Assembly: GCF_014636175.1 (NCBI RefSeq)
Contig: NZ_BMDW01000004.1
Location: 124,001 to 188,000 of the forward strand
DNA from: Sphingomonas psychrolutea
Lineage (GTDB): Bacteria > Pseudomonadota > Alphaproteobacteria > Sphingomonadales > Sphingomonadaceae
Reading direction: 5' to 3'
Length of the DNA: 64,000 nt
The translations under genes and the position numbers were made by a program. Below the pieces are notes generated by a model. It searched no databases. It worked only from the letters and a program-made list of their open reading frames with translations, and was not told where the DNA came from. Below, piece by piece: positions 38,009 through 46,412 of the stretch. Position 1 is the first letter of the stretch. Each line of letters opens with the position of its first letter.

Positions 38009-38869
38009 ATGAACCCCAGCGTCCAGACCTTTTTCGATCCGGCGACCTTCACCGCAACCCACCTCGTCGTCGACACCCCGACCGGAACGGCCGCGATTAT
38101 CGATCCCGTGCTCGATTTCGAGCCGAAAGGCGGGACATTGGCGACCACCTCGGCCGATGCGCTGCTGGACGTGATTGCCCGCCAGGGGCTGACGCTCGCT
38201 TATATTCTGGAAACGCATGCCCATGCCGACCATCTGTCGGCAGGCGACTATCTGCGGCGCAAAACGGCTGCCGCGCTGGTCATCGGCGCGCACATTACCG
38301 ATGTCCAAAAGGTGTTTGCGCCGATGTTCGACGCCGACGACGTGGCAACCGACGGCAGCCAGTTTGATATCCTGCTGCGCGAGGGCGACTGCCTGACGCT
38401 GGGCACGTTGACAATTCGAGCCTTGCACACGCCCGGCCACACACCGGCCTGCAACACCTATCTGATCGGCGATGCCGCCTTTGTCGGCGATACGCTGTTC
38501 ATGCCGGATTATGGCACCGCGCGGGCCGATTTCCCCGGCGGCGATGCGCGAACGCTCTATCGCTCGATCCAGCGAATTCTGGCGTTGCCGCCTGAGACGC
38601 GGATCTTCGTGGGCCATGATTATCTCCCCGCTGGCCGCGCGGAGTACCAGTGGGAGACGACCGTAGCTGCGGAAGCGGCAGGCAACATCCATCTTTCTGG
38701 GAACACCGACGAGGATGCGTTCGTCGCAATGCGGGAAGCGCGCGACAAGACGCTGGCCGCGCCAACGCTGATTCTGCCGTCGCTGCAAGTCAACATCCGC
38801 GCCGGCGCGCTGCCACCCGAATCGCCGTCCGGAAGGACTTTTCTAAGGCTGCCGATCACGTTCGCTTGA
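38009..38869 (+). CDS. blh: MBL-fold persulfide dioxygenase-like hydrolase (Blh/ETHE1 type)
   Basis: 286 residues from the ATG at 38009 with GGAGATAGGA upstream. Metallo-beta-lactamase fold with the metal motif H70-x-H72-x-D74-H75 (ETHAHADHLSAG), then HTPGHTPACNTYLIGD and VGHDYLP. This matches the Blh/ETHE1 group, non-haem iron dioxygenases that oxidise persulfide to sulfite. Divergent from bigR, as in Xylella and Agrobacterium biofilm-growth-associated operons. Sulfite produced could be exported by the TauE-like protein. Confidence 0.9.
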   Translation: MNPSVQTFFDPATFTATHLVVDTPTGTAAIIDPVLDFEPKGGTLATTSADALLDVIARQGLTLAYILETHAHADHLSAGDYLRRKTAAALVIGAHITDVQKVFAPMFDADDVATDGSQFDILLREGDCLTLGTLTIRALHTPGHTPACNTYLIGDAAFVGDTLFMPDYGTARADFPGGDARTLYRSIQRILALPPETRIFVGHDYLPAGRAEYQWETTVAAEAAGNIHLSGNTDEDAFVAMREARDKTLAAPTLILPSLQVNIRAGALPPESPSGRTFLRLPITFA

Positions 38870-38963
38870 TCGACATGATCGATGGTGTCGGCGCGCATTC
38901 GAATTTCAGGCATCGCTGCCCGCTATAACGATCCGCTAACGCTTCTACGCTAAGCCCGGCATC

Positions 38964-41321
38964 GTGCGCACCGAACCGACCTCGCAATTCGCCATGCCGC
39001 GAATCGACGCCAGAGCCTTGCTCGGCCTGTACGATCCTGCCGACACGACCGATTGGGCGCCGATCCGCGCCGCGCAATTGCATGCCGGCAGCCAGCTCGC
39101 CTTTTTCCTGCTTGCCGCCAATCTCATCGGCGCGGCGCTGGTGACGCTCCTGCTTGAACACGCCGCGCCGTTGTGGGCGATGGCGAGTTGGGGCGCGGTC
39201 GTCGCGGCGGTGGCGGTGGCAGTGACTTTCCGTCGTCTTGCCGCGCGCCACCGCGCCGCCAGCAGCGCCACACTGGGTGATGTGCGCGACACGGTGCTGG
39301 AGGGGATCGCGCTCGCGGCCGTCTGGTCGGTGCCGCCGCTCGCCTTCGGCGCGACCGCCGATAGCACCACCGCGCTCGGCCTGTGGATCGTGCTGTCGGT
39401 GCTGATGACCGCCTCGGCCGTTGCGATGGCAGCGCTTCCGCTGGCGACGCTCAGCTTTTTGGGCATCCTCGGCACGGCGATCGCGGCGATGCTCTTCCTC
39501 GTCGGCGGGCCGGTGCTGGCGGCTTCGATCCTGCTGTTTACCGCGCTGCTGATGATCGGCTGCTTCACCCGCGCGCGCGCGCTGGTGGTGATCCGCGCCG
39601 GCGAAATCTCGCTCGCCGAACGCGACGAAACGATCAGCTTGCTGCTGCGCGAGGCGCAGGATCATAGTGCCGACTGGCTGTGGGAAACCGATGCCGCACG
39701 CCGCATCGTGCGCGCCTCGCCGCGCTTTGCGCATTCGGTCGGGCTCGATCCTGTCAGCATCAACGGCAAGGCGCTGCTCGAAGTGCTGGCCGGCCCGACC
39801 TGGGAGGCCGGCAATTTCTCGGCGGGCCTGCGCACGCTTGGCGAGCACCTCAAAGGACGCGTGGCGTTCAGCGGCGTGTTGCTGCCGGTGCGGGTCGGTG
39901 ACACCGAACGCTGGTTCGAAATCGCTGCCAACCCGCGCGTCGACGAACGCGGTGCGTTCATCGGCTTTCGCGGTGTCGGATCGGACGTGACCGAACAGCG
40001 CGAATCGGCCGACAAGATCAACCGCATGGCGCGTTTCGATACGCTAACTGGCCTGCCCAACCGTTTGCACATCAACGAAACGCTGGGGCGCGCAATGGCC
40101 GATGCCACCAAATGGGGCAGCCGCTGCGCCTTCATGATGATCGACCTCGATCGCTTCAAGGCGGTCAACGATTCGCTCGGCCATCCGATCGGCGACCGCT
40201 TGCTCGGCCGCGTCTCCGAACGGCTCACTGCGCTGATGAGCGAGAACGAGCTGATCGGGCGGCTTGGCGGCGACGAATTCGCGGTCGTCGTGCGCGATGC
40301 GGGCGACGGCGCGCGCGTCGAACGCCTCGCCCAGACAATCGTCGATGCCCTCGCCAAGCCCTATGATCTCGATCAGCACACGCTTTATACCGGTGCCAGC
40401 GTCGGCGTGGCATTCGGCCCGCGCGACGGTGCGACCGCGGAAATGCTCATCCGCTCGGCCGATCTCGCACTGTATCGCTCGAAGGATCAGAGCGGCGGCA
40501 TGTATCATTGTTACGAACCGCAATTGCACGTCGCCGCCGAGGAACGCCGCATCCTCGAACAAGCCCTGCGCAAGGCACTCAGCAATGACGAACTCGACGT
40601 GCATTATCAGCCCGTCGTCGATGCCGGCACCGGCAGCCTGAAGGGGTTCGAGGCGCTGGTACGCTGGACGCATCCCGAACTCGGCTCGATCTCCCCTGCC
40701 AAGTTCATCCCGCTGGCCGAGGATGCGCGGCTGATCGCGCCGATCGGCGAATGGGTGCTGCGCTCGGCTTGTGCCGAGGCCGCAACCTGGCCCGGCGAAA
40801 CGCGCATCGCGGTCAACGTCTCGCCCGAACAATTGCACAATCCCGGCTTCGTCGCGATCGTTGCCTCGGCGTTGGCGAACAGCGGCCTGCCCGCCAGCCG
40901 GCTCGAGCTCGAAGTGACCGAGAGCGTGTTCATGCGCGACGATACCGGCGCGGTGAAGGTGCTCGAGCGCATTCTCGGCCTCGGCGTCCGCCTCAGCCTC
41001 GACGATTTCGGCACCGGTTATTCCTCGCTCGGCTATCTCAGCCGCACCAAATTCTCGACGATCAAGATCGACCGCAGCTTCGTCATCGGCGCGTCGAAGA
41101 AAGTCCCCGAGGCGATCGCGATCATCCGCGCCGTCGTCGCGCTCGCGCAGAGCCTCGGCATGGCCACCACCGCCGAGGGCGTCGAGACCGAGGACGAGCA
41201 CCGCATGGTGCAGGATCTCGGCTGCACCAAGGTGCAGGGTTATTATTTCGGCCGCCCGCTCCCCGTCGCCGAAGCGCGCAGCCTCGCACAGCGCGACTGG
41301 AGCGACCGCGCCGCTGCGTAA
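38964..41321 (+). CDS. Membrane-bound PAS-GGDEF-EAL cyclic di-GMP enzyme
   Basis: 785 residues from a GTG at 38964; an ATG at 38994 is an alternative. Residues ~45-215 hold about six hydrophobic helices (an N-terminal sensor). A PAS domain follows (~225-345; DWLWETDAARRIVRAS). The GGDEF motif is intact (RLGGDEFAVV, ~435) but the RxxD inhibitory site is absent. The EAL domain is complete by motif: FEALVRW (~562), EVTESVFM, DDFGTGYSSL, KIDRSFV and AEGVET. Both synthase and phosphodiesterase activities look possible; which dominates is unknown. Confidence 0.92.
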   Translation: MRTEPTSQFAMPRIDARALLGLYDPADTTDWAPIRAAQLHAGSQLAFFLLAANLIGAALVTLLLEHAAPLWAMASWGAVVAAVAVAVTFRRLAARHRAASSATLGDVRDTVLEGIALAAVWSVPPLAFGATADSTTALGLWIVLSVLMTASAVAMAALPLATLSFLGILGTAIAAMLFLVGGPVLAASILLFTALLMIGCFTRARALVVIRAGEISLAERDETISLLLREAQDHSADWLWETDAARRIVRASPRFAHSVGLDPVSINGKALLEVLAGPTWEAGNFSAGLRTLGEHLKGRVAFSGVLLPVRVGDTERWFEIAANPRVDERGAFIGFRGVGSDVTEQRESADKINRMARFDTLTGLPNRLHINETLGRAMADATKWGSRCAFMMIDLDRFKAVNDSLGHPIGDRLLGRVSERLTALMSENELIGRLGGDEFAVVVRDAGDGARVERLAQTIVDALAKPYDLDQHTLYTGASVGVAFGPRDGATAEMLIRSADLALYRSKDQSGGMYHCYEPQLHVAAEERRILEQALRKALSNDELDVHYQPVVDAGTGSLKGFEALVRWTHPELGSISPAKFIPLAEDARLIAPIGEWVLRSACAEAATWPGETRIAVNVSPEQLHNPGFVAIVASALANSGLPASRLELEVTESVFMRDDTGAVKVLERILGLGVRLSLDDFGTGYSSLGYLSRTKFSTIKIDRSFVIGASKKVPEAIAIIRAVVALAQSLGMATTAEGVETEDEHRMVQDLGCTKVQGYYFGRPLPVAEARSLAQRDWSDRAAA

Positions 41322-41367
41322 AGCCGCTTGCGGGCCACGCGGCGGCACGCTAACGAACGCCGCTGAT

Positions 41368-41444
41368 AGGGGTGTAGCTCAGTTGGTTAGAGCGTCGGTC
41401 TCCAAAACCGAAGGCCCTCGGTTCGAGTCCGAGCTCCCCTGCCA
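41368..41444 (+). tRNA. tRNA-Trp (anticodon CCA)
   Basis: 77 nt including an encoded 3' CCA. The acceptor starts AGGGGTG and ends CTCCCCT-G-CCA. The D arm has GTAGCTCAGTTGGTTAGAGC. The anticodon loop CTCCAAA carries CCA at 41402-41404. The T arm is CTCGG-TTCGAGT-CCGAG. It precedes secE-nusG, a standard arrangement. Confidence 0.98.
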
Positions 41445-41546
41445 GGCCTGAAGGCGCACGCGATCAGCGAAGCTGACCCGCGAGACGCCGCAAGGCCGGG
41501 CGGCGGCCCCTGGGCCGTCCGACGTGATGGGACTTGCTCCCATCAC
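41445..41546 (+). repeat. Three-hairpin element, copy 1 (after tRNA-Trp)
   Basis: Hairpin A is CGCGATCAGC / GCTGACCCGCG (imperfect, ~41459-41482). Hairpin B is the conserved core GGCGGCCC-CT-GGGCCGTC (41500-41519) set in GCCGGGCGGCGGCC...GGGCCGTCCGACG. Hairpin C is GTGATGGGA / TCCCATCAC (41524-41546), perfect over 9 bp. Core identity to the copies after nusG and rplL is high, while A and C differ in sequence. Confidence 0.75.
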
Positions 41547-41662
41547 GGCCCCCTGTTAGACCGTATCCATTCCGACATCGGGAATTTTCGTCATCGGGCC
41601 TTGGCAGGTCCGGGCGGCGGGCCCATGTCCGGAACAAGCGTTACAACAAGAGTGCAGGCACC

Positions 41663-41860
41663 GTGGCAAAGACGACCCCCCTCGAATTCTTCCGTCAGGT
41701 TCAGGCCGAGACCAAGAAGGTCGTGTGGCCGACGCGGCGTGAGACGCTGACGACGGGCATCATGGTCGTCATCATGACGACCATTCTCGGCCTGTTCTTC
41801 TTCGTGATCGACACCAGCTTCGAGGCGGTCATCGCCCTGCTGCTCAGCCTCGCAAAGTAA
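41663..41860 (+). CDS. secE: Preprotein translocase subunit SecE
   Basis: 65 residues from a GTG at 41663 (MAKTTPLEFFRQVQAETKK). Small single-helix SecE with the conserved cytoplasmic segment VVWPTRRETLTTG and membrane helix IMVVIMTTILGLFFFVI. It lies between tRNA-Trp and nusG, 14 nt before the latter. The upstream in-frame extension is GC-rich leader sequence and was excluded. Confidence 0.96.
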   Translation: MAKTTPLEFFRQVQAETKKVVWPTRRETLTTGIMVVIMTTILGLFFFVIDTSFEAVIALLLSLAK

Positions 41861-41874
41861 GAGACCAAAACACC

Positions 41875-42414
41875 ATGGCACGCTGGTACATCATCCACGC
41901 TTATTCGGGTTTCGAGGGCAAGGTCCGCGATTCGATCATGTCGGAGGCGACCCGCATGGGCCTCGACCAGCTCGTCGAGCAAATCGAAGTCCCGACCGAG
42001 ACGGTCACCGAAGCGCGCCGCGGCAAAAAGATTTTGGTCGAGCGCAAATTCATGCCGGGCTATGTGCTCGCCAAGCTCAACATGAACGACGACGTCTATC
42101 ACCTCGTCAAGAACACGCCCAAGGTTACCGGCTTCCTGGGGCCGAACGGCAAGCCGCAAGCGATCCCCGAGGCGGAAGCCGCGCGGATGCTCAACACCAA
42201 AGACGAAGCCGCCGCCGCTGCGCCCAAGCAGAAGATCAAGGTCGATTTCGAAATCGGCGATTCGGTCAAGGTGCTCGACGGCCCGTTCGCGAGCTTCAAC
42301 GGCATTGTGGAGGAACTCGATTTCGACCGGTCGCGGGTCAAGGTGTCGGTGTCGATCTTCGGGCGTGCTACGCCGGTCGAGCTGGAGTTTGAGCAAGTCG
42401 AGCGCTCGAAATAG
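41875..42414 (+). CDS. nusG: Transcription termination/antitermination protein NusG
   Basis: 179 residues. Binds RNA polymerase clamp and couples to Rho or ribosomal S10. The NGN domain begins RWYIIHAYSGFEGKVRDSI, with KFMPGYVLAKL in its core, and VTGFLGPNGKPQAI. The C-terminal KOW domain is FEIGDSVKVLDGPFASFNG. The stop codon lies inside a perfect 13-bp hairpin (42405-42434). Confidence 0.97.
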   Translation: MARWYIIHAYSGFEGKVRDSIMSEATRMGLDQLVEQIEVPTETVTEARRGKKILVERKFMPGYVLAKLNMNDDVYHLVKNTPKVTGFLGPNGKPQAIPEAEAARMLNTKDEAAAAAPKQKIKVDFEIGDSVKVLDGPFASFNGIVEELDFDRSRVKVSVSIFGRATPVELEFEQVERSK

Positions 42415-42434
42415 CGCGAATGCGCTATTTCGAG
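42405..42434 (+). other. Perfect hairpin across the nusG stop codon
   Basis: CTCGAAATAGCGC and GCGCTATTTCGAG are exact inverted copies over 13 bp with a 4-nt GAAT loop; the stop TAG lies in the left arm. No T tract follows, so it is not a classical terminator; it may stabilise the 3' end or be part of the following repeat array. Confidence 0.75.
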
Positions 42435-42442
42435 ACCCGCAC

Positions 42443-42524
42443 GTGAAATAGCGCAGCTATTTCACGAGAACGATGCTCGACCGGCCGGCGGCCAAAGGCC
42501 GTCCGACGACGCGGCTTTGCCGCG
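42443..42524 (+). repeat. Three-hairpin element, copy 2 (after nusG)
   Basis: Hairpin A is GTGAAATAGC-GCA-GCTATTTCAC (42443-42465), perfect over 10 bp. The core is GGCGGCC-AAA-GGCCGTC followed by CGACGA (42486-42507). Hairpin C is CGCGGC-TTT-GCCGCG (42510-42524). Same order and spacing as copies 1 and 3. Confidence 0.75.
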
Positions 42525-42611
42525 GCGCGCCCGAGCGCAACACCACCACCCGCTCATTGAATCCAGCATCACCCGATGCTAAAACCCGTGCCTCACCAAA
42601 AGGCACACCCC

Positions 42612-42806
42612 ATGCGCACGACCATAGCCCTCGACGACGATCTCGTCGCAAAGGCACAAGCCTATACCGGCATCACCGAGAAATCGGCGCTGGTCCGCGC
42701 GGCGTTGCAGGCGCTCGTCGCGCGCGAGGCGGCGCATCGGCTCGCACTGCTCGGTGGGACCGAGCCCGATTTCACCCTGCCACCACGCCGCCGCAGCGAG
42801 CCGTGA
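42612..42806 (+). CDS. vapB: VapB-type antitoxin
   Basis: 64 residues from the ATG at 42612. Begins MRTTIALDDDLVAKAQAYTG, the ribbon-helix-helix form of type II VapB antitoxins, with EKSALVRAALQALVAREAAHRL-like helix and a C-terminal GGTEPDFTLPPRRR that would thread into the toxin. Stop overlaps the vapC GTG as GTGA. Different in family from the vapB at 26082. Confidence 0.9.
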   Translation: MRTTIALDDDLVAKAQAYTGITEKSALVRAALQALVAREAAHRLALLGGTEPDFTLPPRRRSEP

Positions 42807-43174
42807 TCCTCGCGGACACGTCTGTCTGGGTCGATCATTTTCGGCCCGGTCAGGCAATTCTGGCGGCACACCTTGAGGCAGGGCACATTGCGATGCACGC
42901 TTATGTGCTGGGCGAGATTGCCATGGGAGCACTCCACCAGCGTGCGCGGATCCTGTCGGACCTGCACGATTTTACCCAAGCGCCAATCGCCGACCACCAC
43001 GAAGTCCTCGCGCTTGTCGAAACCCATAAGCTGTTCGGCAGCGGTATCGGCTATATCGACGCTCACCTCCTGGCATCCACGCTTCTCGCGCCGGGCATGA
43101 GGCTGTGGACCCACGATAAACCGCTGCACGCGGCGGCGGTGCGGCTGGGGGTGGCGGCAGCGGTCAGTGGTTAG
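42803..43174 (+). CDS. vapC: VapC-type PIN-domain ribonuclease toxin
   Basis: 123 residues from the GTG at 42803. PIN-domain acidic residues are present: MILADTSVWVDHFR (D5), LGEIAMGAL (E), and GSGIGYIDAHLLAS (D), with RLWTHDKPLHAAA at the end. VapC toxins cleave tRNA or rRNA; the target is unknown. This pair is intact, unlike the one at 26082-29258. Confidence 0.93.
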   Translation: MILADTSVWVDHFRPGQAILAAHLEAGHIAMHAYVLGEIAMGALHQRARILSDLHDFTQAPIADHHEVLALVETHKLFGSGIGYIDAHLLASTLLAPGMRLWTHDKPLHAAAVRLGVAAAVSG

Positions 43175-43194
43175 GCGCGCTTAAGCGTCTGCTT

Positions 43195-43449
43195 TCAACC
43201 GCCCCAACGGCAGATCGATCTCTCCATGATCAGGTCGGTCTCGGTCAAGATTTTCACGATCTTCTGGTAATGGCCTACAGCGTCGTAGCTGAGGACCCGC
43301 ATCCGCCGGCACCGCAGCCATTTCCGCGCGGAGTCCAAGATAAGCATGTCGCCCTTGCCGTTCGCGCCACGCCAGCCGGCGGGGCAGACTTGGCAACCGC
43401 GCACGCGACAGGAATGTCGCGGACTGCGCCATAGGGCTACCGCCGCCAC
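43195..43449 (-). CDS. Doubtful small Cys/Arg-rich protein
   Basis: 84 residues from a GTG at 43449. RHSCRVRGCQVCPAGWRGAN contains three Cys, and the C-terminal half (VLSYDAVGHYQKIVKILTET) has more normal composition than usual for antisense GC-rich DNA. It would overlap the end of the duplicated-motif gene (43437) by 13 nt. No family recognised and no clear ribosome site; an 83-residue frame starting at 43432 competes with it. At most one of the two is real. Confidence 0.25.
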   Translation of the reverse strand: MAAVALWRSPRHSCRVRGCQVCPAGWRGANGKGDMLILDSARKWLRCRRMRVLSYDAVGHYQKIVKILTETDLIMERSICRWGG

Positions 43450-44285
43450 CTTACCTGCGACAAATCCGGCAACACCGGCGCCTCCGGCTCGTGCGGCGAC
43501 TGCCCGCGCCCCTCGCGCTGCGCCGCTCGACGAACCGCATAATCCTCGCGGTCGCGCGCGCGTTCCGCTTCCCACATCGCGCCCAGCCGATAGCTGCGCG
43601 CTTCCTGTGATTCGCCGCGGCGGCGCTTGATGTGCGGCGGTTCGGCCTGCAACCGCACTTCCTTCTGGTGGAGGTGGAGCAGCTGCATCGCCTGGTCGAA
43701 GGTCATCGGCGGCACCGGCGGGGGATCGTTGTGGCGCCACGCATCGTCGCGGTAACTGTCGGCCAGGCCGGCTTCCATCAGCGCCGCCTCGATCCTTTCA
43801 TAGCCCATTTCGAGCGCCATCCGCATCTCGCGCGCAAAGGCGGGGTTCTGGCGGCGGCGCGCGTAGAAAGCGGAATGCGAGAAGCCCGCCGCCGCCGCCG
43901 CGAGCCGGACGTTGGCGGTGGCGGACAAAGCGGCGAGAAACGCCTGTTCGGCCGCACGCGTCAGGCGTCCGGCCGGGGTTCGTCGGACTTGCAGGCGGCC
44001 CGAAGCGGTGCGGAGGATTTTCGGCTCGGTGGCAATAGCTGCTGTCCTGGTACACAGCCTCGGCTTAGCTCCGGTGCGCTTCACCTCGTGCAACGCGGCA
44101 TGCGCGATCGCGAGCGCCATGTCCCATTCGGCCGCGAAGGCCGGGTGCTTGACGCGGCGTTTGGTGAATTTCGCACGGTGCGCACCGACTTGCCGCGCCG
44201 CCTCGCGTACGTTGCCGATCTGCCGCAGCGCCTTGAGGAAGGCGGCGTTCTCGAGGCATTGCGCGCGGGTGAGTGGTCGGACCAT
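43437..44285 (-). CDS. Protein with an internal tandem-like duplication, terminase-small-subunit-like
   Basis: 282 residues from the ATG at 44285 (MVRPLTRAQCLENAAFL); a TTG 3 codons earlier is possible. Residues ~14-57 and ~114-157 are homologous at an exact 100-residue offset: AAFLKALRQIGNVREAARQV / QAFLAALSATANVRLAAAAA, then HPAFAAEWDMAL / NPAFAREMRMAL. The repeats look like helix-turn-helix units of the kind in phage terminase small subunits (learning from AA-x-G patterns). The C-terminal third is Arg/Glu-rich. No other phage gene is near. Function unknown. Confidence 0.7.
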   Translation of the reverse strand: MVRPLTRAQCLENAAFLKALRQIGNVREAARQVGAHRAKFTKRRVKHPAFAAEWDMALAIAHAALHEVKRTGAKPRLCTRTAAIATEPKILRTASGRLQVRRTPAGRLTRAAEQAFLAALSATANVRLAAAAAGFSHSAFYARRRQNPAFAREMRMALEMGYERIEAALMEAGLADSYRDDAWRHNDPPPVPPMTFDQAMQLLHLHQKEVRLQAEPPHIKRRRGESQEARSYRLGAMWEAERARDREDYAVRRAAQREGRGQSPHEPEAPVLPDLSQVRWRR

Positions 44286-44407
44286 TGCGCCCAACCATTT
44301 CTACCGCGTTTTCCTACATTGCAACCCGCATCCGCTATCACTGCGGCCGGATCGTGCGATGCTACGCGCATCCGATCCGGCCGCTCCGTTCGTACCCATC
44401 CCCGCGC

Positions 44408-45646
44408 TTATTGCGCGAACAGCAATCCCCACATGAAGTCATAGGCGGTATAGCCCTTGGCCGGCGCATTCGGCCCGATCGGGGACCCGACATTGGCGGG
44501 GCCCGACGCATTGAACGCCGCGCCCGCATGACACGAAATGCACGACGATTGCGCGAGCGGGACGTTGGCGTTGAGCGTTTCGACCACCGAACTGCCGAGC
44601 AACGTGGGATTGGCGGCGGTGCCGAAGGTGCTTTGCGATCCGCTCAGGCAATAATTGGCGAAGACCGCGCCGACATTGGCTTGCTGCATCATCGCGGTGA
44701 CGTTGGCCGATTTGGGGCAGGCGCCATATTGCCCCCACGGCTTGGCGTTCGCCGGGGTGGTTGGCGTCGTCGCGCCGAAGCTGTCGCTACACCCAGTCAA
44801 ATCGCAGCGACCCGGCGTATAGGCATTTTCGAAATCGGCCCAGATCCAGTCGGGGAAGCCGGGGGTCTTGACCGAAATATGCATGCTGGTCATCGCATAG
44901 GCCGTGGCCGGGCCTTTGCCGACATTGGCGCTCGACGTGTAGAAATTGGCGGTGACGAAGCTCGCCGGCTTGCCCAGCCAGGTCGCCAGCGTGGTGACCG
45001 GAATCCAGTCGGCCTTTACCTCGAGCGCGTTCCACGGCGCGGTGACCGGCTGGCCCGTTGCGTAATATTGGCTGATCCCGGCCGATGACCACAGGCCGTT
45101 GCCGACCAGATAATCATAGGTCGCGCGGTCACGGCGCACTTCCTCGCCGACGCAGCCGGTCTTGGGGAAGCCTGACCCCGCCGCCGCGCCGCCCAGCCCC
45201 GACGGCGATCCGCAGCCCTGCGCGGGTCCGATCACTTGCACGCCAAAGCCGCGCCGTGCGCCGCGCAGCGCCGCGGTCGCGCGCATGTGCGCCATGCCGA
45301 GCAAGCTGCGCTGGAGCGACTTGGGCGCGCGTTTGGACGTCGCGCTCGGCCATGCCGGTACATTGCAGCCCGGTACGGGTTTAGTGGGTGCGCACGGATT
45401 GGAAACATAGATGTCCTGATCCGAGGCAAAGGTCTCATACGCGACTTTGCCCGGCACACCCGACGGGGTGACGGCAAGGATGAATTGCTGCCACAAGACC
45501 AAGTCGTTCGAGATTGGCGGCGGTGGAACGATTTGGGCTGGTTTGGCGCTGCTTTGCACACCGCCGAGCGCGAGTGCGGAAACAGCAATCGCCGATAGTC
45601 CCAGCGACACATAGGCACGACGTGATTTAACGGTTGATACAGACAT
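44408..45646 (-). CDS. Secreted c-type haem protein (one CXXCH), function unknown
   Basis: 412 residues from the ATG at 45646. The N-terminus (RRAYVSLGLSAIAVSALALG) is a signal peptide. A single haem-c motif CISCH is at ~369-373, near the C-terminus, after a long non-cytochrome region containing DLVLWQQFILAVTPSG, YETFASDQDIYVSNPC, WNALEVKADW and several Cys. A domain like this occurs in uncharacterised periplasmic cytochromes of proteobacteria. The gene is divergent from rplK and preceded by a palindrome overlapping a possible promoter. Confidence 0.8.
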   Translation of the reverse strand: MSVSTVKSRRAYVSLGLSAIAVSALALGGVQSSAKPAQIVPPPPISNDLVLWQQFILAVTPSGVPGKVAYETFASDQDIYVSNPCAPTKPVPGCNVPAWPSATSKRAPKSLQRSLLGMAHMRATAALRGARRGFGVQVIGPAQGCGSPSGLGGAAAGSGFPKTGCVGEEVRRDRATYDYLVGNGLWSSAGISQYYATGQPVTAPWNALEVKADWIPVTTLATWLGKPASFVTANFYTSSANVGKGPATAYAMTSMHISVKTPGFPDWIWADFENAYTPGRCDLTGCSDSFGATTPTTPANAKPWGQYGACPKSANVTAMMQQANVGAVFANYCLSGSQSTFGTAANPTLLGSSVVETLNANVPLAQSSCISCHAGAAFNASGPANVGSPIGPNAPAKGYTAYDFMWGLLFAQ

Positions 45647-45976
45647 GGTCTTTGCTCTCCATACAAATGATGAACGCGCTGTTACCCGTCGGTAGTCTCT
45701 CCGATACCGTATTAGAGACCGCAATTACGCATTGAGTCAACGTCACTTCTGTAACAAAGCTACATCCATTACGGCGCTACTTACAGCATACGTCGGCGCT
45801 GTGACCCTTGGCCGTTGCGAGAATGACGCAAAGCGCGGGCACAAGCATTTGCATCGCGGCGCGCATTCGGGTATGCGCGCCAGCTTCCAACGTCACATCG
45901 TCGGAACCATCCGCGGGAGATGGGCCATCGGCCCGTCGTCTGGACCGCTAAACTTGAAACAGAGTGAGGCTGCCAC
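45647..45976. other. Divergent intergenic region between the haem protein and rplK
   Basis: 330 nt. It holds the candidate promoter/palindrome for the haem-protein gene (45695-45740) and must contain the rplKA promoter and leader. A GGGCCATCGGCCC hairpin lies about 45 nt before the rplK start. I could not identify a clear rplK promoter by eye, nor an open frame with protein character. Confidence 0.55.
45695..45740 (-). promoter_or_regulatory. Candidate promoter and operator of the haem-protein gene
   Basis: On the minus strand TTGACT (45735-45740) and TCTAAT (45711-45716) are 18 nt apart. A nested palindrome, GTCTCT...AGAGAC (45695-45719) enclosing ATACCGTAT (45704-45712), overlaps the -10, as a repressor site would. 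Confidence 0.4.
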
Positions 45977-46408
45977 ATGGCAAAAAAGATTACCGGCTAT
46001 ATCAAGCTGCAGGTTCCTGCAGGCAAGGCCAACCCCTCGCCCCCGATCGGCCCAGCTTTGGGTCAGCGCGGCGTCAACATCATGGAATTCTGCAAGGCGT
46101 TCAACGCGCAGACCGGTGACCAGGAAGTCGGCACGCCGCTGCCGACCGTGATCACCGTCTATGCCGACCGTTCGTTCTCGTTCGAGACCAAGACGCCGCC
46201 GGCATCGTACCTGATCAAGAAGGCCGCTGGCCTCAAGTCGGGTTCGAAGGAACCGGGCAAGATTTCGGGCGGGACGATCAAGCGTTCGCAGCTGGCCGAC
46301 ATCGCGACTGCGAAGATGAAGGATTTGAACGCCAACGATCTGGGTGCCGCAACGCGCATCATCGAAGGCTCCGCCCGCGCAATGGGCCTCGAAGTGGTGG
46401 AGGGCTAA
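45977..46408 (+). CDS. rplK: Ribosomal protein uL11
   Basis: 143 residues. Binds 23S rRNA of the GTPase-associated centre. N-terminal [39 protein letters not shown] is the diagnostic start, and the C-terminal RNA-binding domain ends [13 protein letters not shown]. It is 4 nt upstream of rplA. Confidence 0.98.
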   Translation: MAKKITGYIKLQVPAGKANPSPPIGPALGQRGVNIMEFCKAFNAQTGDQEVGTPLPTVITVYADRSFSFETKTPPASYLIKKAAGLKSGSKEPGKISGGTIKRSQLADIATAKMKDLNANDLGAATRIIEGSARAMGLEVVEG

Positions 46409-46412
46409 GATC

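Noticed and set aside
38009-38788. 272-codon frame antisense to the blh gene
   Set aside because: blh has complete metal motifs and a ribosome site; the antisense frame is Arg/Gly-rich with no domain.
43181-43432. 83-codon frame starting just after the duplicated-motif gene
   Set aside because: ATG lies 4 nt after that stop, but the product is Arg/Pro-rich and resembles out-of-frame DNA; competes with the equally weak frame at 43195-43449.
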